DNA from: an uncultured Clostridia bacterium
GTDB lineage: Bacteria; Bacillota; Clostridia; Christensenellales; Borkfalkiaceae
DNA: 9,155 nucleotides
Assembly (NCBI GenBank): GCA_946627905.1
Contig: CAMOVY010000038.1
Coordinates: 1-9,155 of the forward strand
Direction: 5' to 3'
Below the pieces are notes generated by a model, which saw nothing but the letters and a program-made list of their open reading frames with translations, ran no database searches and was not told the origin of the DNA. The position numbers and the translations under genes are program-made. Below, in pieces: positions 5,959 to 9,155 of this stretch (positions are counted from its first letter, which is position 1; the number at the start of each line of letters is the position of its first letter).

Positions 5959-6333
5959 ATGCAGTCTAAAACGTTTTTAACTTCGGTAATAAAAGCGACA
6001 GCGCTTTCGCTCATCTCATCGCTTGTGGGAATTTTACTGTTTGCGCTTATAGTCAAGTTGGTTGCGCTGTCTGACGGAACGGTTAAAACCGTCAACCAGT
6101 TTATAAAAGTGATGGCGGTGTTTATCGGTTGTTTTTTTTCGGTTAAAGGCAAGTTGGGGATAATTAAAGGCGGGGTATCGGGCGCGCTGTGTACGGTGCT
6201 TTTGTACGCGGTGTTTGCTTTAATGTCGGGTTCGGGTATTTTCAGCGTGCAAACGCTTGCCGATATGGCGTTTACTGCGATAGTCGGCGGAATATCGGGC
6301 GTTATCGCGGTCAACGTAAGGGGTAAAGAATAA
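5959..6333 (+). CDS. Four-helix membrane protein, TIGR04086/YrzE-like family
   Basis: A 124-residue integral membrane protein of unknown function with four predicted hydrophobic segments: about 10-36, 46-62, 70-90 and 100-118, separated by short loops with few charges (VKGKLGIIKGG, 62-72, between helices 2 and 3). Length, helix pattern and position right after yajC match the TIGR04086 (YrzE-like) family of Clostridia and Bacilli; I base this on topology and context rather than on a strong sequence motif. ATG 5959 lies immediately after the T-run of the yajC terminator, with GGGGGTG (5947-5953) as the probable ribosome binding site. No promoter of its own is obvious, so expression probably depends on read-through. 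It ends at the hairpin shared with the convergent glycyl-tRNA synthetase gene. Confidence 0.8.
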   Translation: MQSKTFLTSVIKATALSLISSLVGILLFALIVKLVALSDGTVKTVNQFIKVMAVFIGCFFSVKGKLGIIKGGVSGALCTVLLYAVFALMSGSGIFSVQTLADMAFTAIVGGISGVIAVNVRGKE

Positions 6334-6344
6334 AAAACTAAAAT

Positions 6345-6387
6345 AAAATCCGCCCGCCTTGCAATTTCGGCAAGGCGGGCGGATTTT
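6345..6387. terminator. Bidirectional terminator between convergent genes
   Basis: A perfect 18-bp stem (6345-6362 with 6370-6387) and a 7-base loop (AATTTCG). The stem is GC-rich inside and begins with AAAA and ends with TTTT, so each strand has its own U-run. It sits between the stops of the plus-strand membrane-protein gene and the minus-strand synthetase gene, and serves both. Confidence 0.93.
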
Positions 6388-6400
6388 ATAACTTTAACAC

Positions 6401-7789
6401 TTAAAACGCGATTTTATCTTCTATATATTTTTTAAGCTCAAGTATCGGTATGCGGACTTGTTCCATCGTGTCGCGGTCTCTGACCGTTATGCAGTTATCG
6501 TTTTCCGAATCGAAATCGTAGGTTATGCATAAGGGCGTTCCTATTTCGTCCTGACGGCGGTAGCGCTTGCCGATAGAACCCGTTTCGTCGTAATCGACGG
6601 GGAAGTATTTTGACAGTTCTTCGTAAATTTCCGTCGCCTTTTCGCCGAGTTTTTTGGACAGCGGAAGAATTGCCGCTTTATAGGGGGCAAGCGCGGGGTG
6701 CAAGTGCAAAACAACACGCACGTCGTTATCGCCCACCGTTTCTTCGTCGTAAGCGTCAACAAGGAAAGCAAGCGCCACTCTGTCCGCGCCGAGCGACGGC
6801 TCTATTACGTACGGAATATAATGTTCGTTAGTGTCTTGGTCGTAATAGGTCAAATCCTTGCCGCTGAATTTTGCGTGCTGACCCAAATCGTAGTCCGTTC
6901 TGTCGGCAATACCCCAAAGTTCGCCCCAGCCGAACGGGAATAAGAACTCGAAGTCCGTCGTCGCTTTCGAGTAGAACGCAAGTTCTTCGGGGTCGTGGTC
7001 TCTAAGGCGCAAATGTTCGTCTTTTAGCCCCAAATCCAAAAGGAATTTGTGGCAATAATCTTTCCAGTATTTAAACCACTCTAAATCCGTGCCGGGCTTG
7101 CAGAAAAATTCAAGTTCCATCTGCTCGAATTCGCGCGTTCTGAATACGAAGTTGCCGGGGGTAATTTCGTTTCTGAAAGATTTGCCTATCTGCGCTATGC
7201 CGAACGGGAGTTTTTTACGCGCCGCCCGCTGTACGTTCGGGAAGTTAACGAAAATACCCTGCGCCGTTTCGGGGCGTAAGTAAACTGTCGAAGTTGTGTC
7301 TTCGGTAACCCCGATAAAGGTCTTAAACATAAGGTTGAATTTTTTTATCTCGGTAAATTCGTGTCCGCCGCAAACAGGGCAGGCGATATTATGTTCTTTA
7401 ATGAACGCCGACATCTGTTCGAAAGTCCAGCCCGCGGGGTTTATATCGAGACCGTTTGTTGCCGCGTAGTCTTCGATAAGTTTATCCGCACGGTGGCGTG
7501 CTTTACACTGTTTGCAGTCCATAAGCGGGTCTGAAAAGCCGCCCACGTGTCCCGAAGCAACCCAAGTCTGCGGATTCATAATGATTGCGGAATCAAGCCC
7601 CACGTTGTATTTACTTTCCTGAACGAAGCGTTTCCACCACGCCTTTTTGACGTTGTTTTTAAATTCTACGCCCAAGGGACCGTAGTCCCAACTGTTTGCT
7701 AAACCCCCGTAAATTTCGCTACCGGGGAATATAAAGCCCCTGCCTTTACAAAGGTTGACGATTTTTTCCATAGTCGCTTTATGTTCCAT
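6401..7789 (-). CDS. glyQS: Glycyl-tRNA synthetase, homodimeric class II type
   Basis: This enzyme attaches glycine to tRNA(Gly) in the cytoplasm. The 462-residue single-chain form is the alpha2 dimer type found in many Gram-positive bacteria, not the alpha2beta2 GlyQ/GlyS form. Signatures: MEKIVNLCKGRGFIFPGSEI (7-26), GGLANSWDYGPLGVE (28-42), a probable zinc cluster CKQC (92-95) and CPVC (137-140), motif 2 around FRNEITPGNFVFRTREFEQM (205-224), LWGIADRTDYDL (291-302), motif 3 in EPSLGADRVALAFL (330-343), and the C-terminal anticodon-binding domain starting VVLHLHPALAPYK (359-371) with IGKRYRRQDEIGTP (406-419). Motif 3 reads GADRVALA where GVDR is more usual. ATG 7789-7787 follows AAGAAGG with about 6 bases of spacing. 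It has its own promoter and a short leader with no room for a T-box. The gene is called glyS or glyQS in different annotations. Confidence 0.97.
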   Translation of the reverse strand: MEHKATMEKIVNLCKGRGFIFPGSEIYGGLANSWDYGPLGVEFKNNVKKAWWKRFVQESKYNVGLDSAIIMNPQTWVASGHVGGFSDPLMDCKQCKARHRADKLIEDYAATNGLDINPAGWTFEQMSAFIKEHNIACPVCGGHEFTEIKKFNLMFKTFIGVTEDTTSTVYLRPETAQGIFVNFPNVQRAARKKLPFGIAQIGKSFRNEITPGNFVFRTREFEQMELEFFCKPGTDLEWFKYWKDYCHKFLLDLGLKDEHLRLRDHDPEELAFYSKATTDFEFLFPFGWGELWGIADRTDYDLGQHAKFSGKDLTYYDQDTNEHYIPYVIEPSLGADRVALAFLVDAYDEETVGDNDVRVVLHLHPALAPYKAAILPLSKKLGEKATEIYEELSKYFPVDYDETGSIGKRYRRQDEIGTPLCITYDFDSENDNCITVRDRDTMEQVRIPILELKKYIEDKIAF

Positions 7790-7826
7790 AAAAAACCTTC
7801 TTAAATATAAAGATATTGCAACAAGT

Positions 7827-7855
7827 ATTTTACAATATAAAACTTTTTAAGTCAA
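7827..7855 (-). promoter_or_regulatory. Sigma-A type promoter for the glycyl-tRNA synthetase gene
   Basis: On the minus strand TTGACT (7855-7850) is followed by 17 bases and TAAAAT (7832-7827). The expected start point is near 7820, giving a leader of about 31 bases with the AAGAAGG ribosome binding site. As at tgt and yajC, the three bases before the -35 box are CGC. Confidence 0.75.
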
Positions 7856-7891
7856 GCGAATATAAAAGAGCGGGTGAAAAGTTGGTTAAAA

Positions 7892-7931
7892 AACCGTGCG
7901 TGCGGGGCAAATTTGCCCCGCACGCACGGTT
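7892..7931 (-). terminator. Perfect 40-bp palindrome, terminator of the AT-rich three-gene cassette
   Basis: Arms 7892-7911 and 7912-7931 are exact reverse complements with no spacer; the centre is CAAATTTG. On the minus strand TTTT-AACC follows at once, the layout of a Rho-independent terminator just downstream of the 95-residue gene and upstream of the synthetase promoter. On the plus strand a run of six T starts 7 bases after the palindrome, so it may work both ways. Confidence 0.85.
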
Positions 7932-7945
7932 AGTATGTTTTTTGA

Positions 7946-8233
7946 TTAGTCGATATACAAACTATAAGACGATTGTCTGCTTAATATATTGCATAAGTGT
8001 TGATATTTTATTCTGCTACCGTGTGAACGAATTCGATGCCATTCACCGTATCTGTTTTTAAATTCCGGATAAACACATAATTCACAATTACCGTAAGCGG
8101 CAACTCTTTTATCGTCGGTCATAAATATTACTCCAACACATTTACCTTGTGAATTATATGCTTTAAATCCGCTTTTTCTCCAAGAGTAATCTTTTTCATT
8201 TGTAATTTTAAAAGTTTCAGCGAAATGTTTCAT
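7946..8233 (-). CDS. Hypothetical 95-residue protein, last gene of the AT-rich cassette
   Basis: I do not recognise this protein. It has no signal peptide or membrane helix and looks soluble. The middle is likely beta-rich (GFKAYNSQGKCVGVIFM, 22-38; RVAAYGNCELCVYPEF, 43-58). It has one CxxC pair (NCELC, Cys50 and Cys53) and a basic, His-containing stretch (GEWHRIRSHGSRIKYQH, 63-79), but no complete zinc-finger or nuclease motif. ATG 8233-8231 has AAAGGAG 8 bases upstream, a near-perfect ribosome binding site. The start overlaps the stop of the HTH gene as ATGA, so the two are almost certainly translated together. The palindromic terminator lies 15 bases after the stop. The strong signals make it a likely real gene. 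Confidence 0.75.
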   Translation of the reverse strand: MKHFAETFKITNEKDYSWRKSGFKAYNSQGKCVGVIFMTDDKRVAAYGNCELCVYPEFKNRYGEWHRIRSHGSRIKYQHLCNILSRQSSYSLYID

Positions 8234-8484
8234 AAATTGTTCTCCTTTGTTTTATCATAATAGATTTTACCGTTTTTTAACTTTACAATCGGTTTGCCGT
8301 AGGCGATAAGATAGTTTACGTTTCGGCTTACCGTTCGCCGCTCGCATTCTACTCCGAGTTTATTAAGCGCGTTCGTAATACGAGTTATCGAAAAAGGTTT
8401 TGTTATAGACGTGCCTTGTTCCAGCAAATCCAAAATATAAAGTATAATAAGCCTTTTATTTTTTCTGTTTATAGTTATAGCCAT
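8230..8484 (-). CDS. Stand-alone winged-helix DNA-binding protein, WYL-regulator N-terminal type
   Basis: An 84-residue protein that is almost entirely one winged helix-turn-helix domain: helix 1 NKRLIILYILDLLEQ (9-23), a loop TSITKPFSI (25-33), helix 2 TRITNALNKLG (34-44), recognition helix ERRTVSRNVNYLIAYG (48-63), and a wing VKLKNGKIYYD (67-77). The pattern LYILDLL, then I..L...G.E..R.TV.RN...L, resembles the N-terminal domain of WYL-family regulators, but the ligand-binding WYL domain is absent and no frame following it could supply one, since the next gene is unrelated. It therefore probably acts as a small repressor or as DNA-binding partner of a neighbouring protein (inference). ATG 8484-8482 is 3 bases after the stop of the preceding gene and lacks a clear Shine-Dalgarno sequence, so translation is probably coupled. 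Its stop overlaps the next start (ATGA). Confidence 0.75.
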   Translation of the reverse strand: MAITINRKNKRLIILYILDLLEQGTSITKPFSITRITNALNKLGVECERRTVSRNVNYLIAYGKPIVKLKNGKIYYDKTKENNL

Positions 8485-8487
8485 ATC

Positions 8488-9155
8488 TTAATTATTTACG
8501 GGATAAGTATTGCCTATTTTGGTATAAACTTGAACGTAATAACGTTTTTCGTTTTTATACCAAGACTGGTCTTTAACGAATTTGTAAATACCTATAAAAA
8601 CGTAATCTCCGCTTTCTTGTTTTATAAAAGTAATGCGTGGTTTATTATGTGTTTGACTTGAACTGTCTATTTCGCATTGATATATCGTTTCACCTTCATA
8701 GATATTATACCAAGTGCCGTTTGTCGAATTGTTAACATTAGAGTGCGGCAAAAACCATACCGAATAGTATTCAGGTTCGGGACTTGCAAGTTTTGCATAT
8801 AAAATTTGTAGGGGTTTGAAAAATCTTGCTTTATCTTTATCAAAGCCAAACAAATTTACACCTTGATTATATATTGAAAAAGCAGAGCCTTCATAAGCAT
8901 TGATTGCTTCAAGTTTTTTTGTAGTTGTTAAATTTTTATATGAAAAAGTAATGTTTTTAGATAAAAATTCGTGATTTTTTAGTTTTAAAATTTCTTCTTC
9001 GATTTTTTGTTCGTTTATCTCAATCATTTGCGTATTTTCAATTGTATTTTTAGTTTTATAAGTTTTTTGTGCGTCAATAATTTGTTCCGTATTATTTAAT
9101 TCGCTATCTGGATTTAAAAATCCTTCTTTTTCTTCAATGTTTTCATAAATATCTT
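8488..9155 (-). CDS. Hypothetical protein, 5' end outside the window
   Basis: The frame is open from the stop at 8490-8488 up to the window edge: 42 codons precede the first in-frame ATG (9027-9025), and that ATG has no ribosome binding site. The true start therefore very likely lies beyond 9155 and at least 221 residues are encoded. The first 80 or so visible residues are charged, Asn/Glu/Lys-rich and probably partly helical. The rest looks like a mixed beta domain with many aromatics: ARFFKPLQILYAKLASPEPE, YYSVWFLPHSN, GTWYNIYEGETIYQCEID, KPRITFIKQESGDYVFIGIY, KRYYVQVYTKIGNTYPV. The last pattern recalls small PUA-like or beta-barrel modules attached to nucleases and modification-dependent restriction proteins, but this is only an impression and I assign no function. 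It is the first visible gene of the AT-rich cassette, 3 bases ahead of the HTH gene. Confidence 0.72.
   Translation of the reverse strand, partial: DIYENIEEKEGFLNPDSELNNTEQIIDAQKTYKTKNTIENTQMIEINEQKIEEEILKLKNHEFLSKNITFSYKNLTTTKKLEAINAYEGSAFSIYNQGVNLFGFDKDKARFFKPLQILYAKLASPEPEYYSVWFLPHSNVNNSTNGTWYNIYEGETIYQCEIDSSSQTHNKPRITFIKQESGDYVFIGIYKFVKDQSWYKNEKRYYVQVYTKIGNTYPVNN

Noticed and set aside
7789..7826. A T-box riboswitch for the glycyl-tRNA synthetase gene
   Set aside because: The promoter at 7855-7827 leaves a leader of about 31 bases; a T-box needs roughly 200 and no T-box core sequence or antiterminator is visible.
7816..8061. Plus-strand frame of 81 codons across the synthetase promoter and palindrome
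   Set aside because: It runs through the promoter, the 40-bp palindrome and the end of the 95-residue gene; no signals support translation.
8416..8661. Plus-strand frame of 81 codons opposite the cassette genes
   Set aside because: Hydrophobic composition is what AT-rich antisense DNA gives; it is opposite two better supported genes and has no ribosome binding site.
1..9155. CRISPR array, tRNA or rRNA genes, insertion sequence or integrase
   Set aside because: No regularly spaced repeats, no cloverleaf or rRNA-like sequence, and no transposase or recombinase motifs were seen on either strand.

Overview
The window looks like part of a chromosome from a Clostridia-like member of the Bacillota, probably an uncultured gut lineage. 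This is inferred from the gene order ruvC-ruvA-ruvB-queA-tgt-yajC followed by a TIGR04086-type membrane protein, the SpoVB-like flippase, the dimer-type glycyl-tRNA synthetase, and AGGAG-like ribosome binding sites with sigma-A type promoters. No taxonomic marker strong enough to name a genus is present.

Left edge (1-850): a minus-strand SpoVB/MurJ-like flippase is cut after 157 residues by an in-frame TAA, and the frame continues to the window edge. Divergent from it is a small protein with two LysM repeats and no signal peptide. Core (850-6400): ruvC, ruvA and ruvB encode the whole RuvABC Holliday-junction machinery and are followed by queA (8-base overlap with ruvB). After a 125-base gap with a nested dyad and a good promoter come tgt, then yajC with its own promoter, then a four-helix membrane protein. 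QueA and Tgt are both enzymes of queuosine synthesis in tRNA; YajC is an accessory subunit of the Sec translocase. A perfect 18-bp hairpin separates this plus-strand run from the convergent minus-strand glycyl-tRNA synthetase gene, which has its own sigma-A promoter.

Right edge (7890-9155): an AT-rich, minus-strand cassette of three tightly packed genes ends in a perfect 40-bp palindromic terminator. The genes are a 5'-truncated unknown protein whose frame runs off the window, an 84-residue stand-alone winged-helix protein resembling the N-terminal DNA-binding domain of WYL regulators, and a 95-residue unknown protein. Base composition (about 25-30% GC in hand-counted stretches, against about 58% in a ruvB stretch) suggests acquired DNA. 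This is the accessory, least explained part of the window.

Most notable small-scale signals: ruvC has no Shine-Dalgarno sequence, but its GTG overlaps the stop of a 17-codon mini-ORF that has a good one, and a consensus promoter inside that mini-ORF would start RNA at the ruvC start codon. A 12-base sequence (CAAAACGCTTGC) sits in the same register on the -35 boxes of the tgt and yajC promoters. The ribosome binding site of the membrane-protein gene after yajC lies in the 3' arm of a terminator hairpin.
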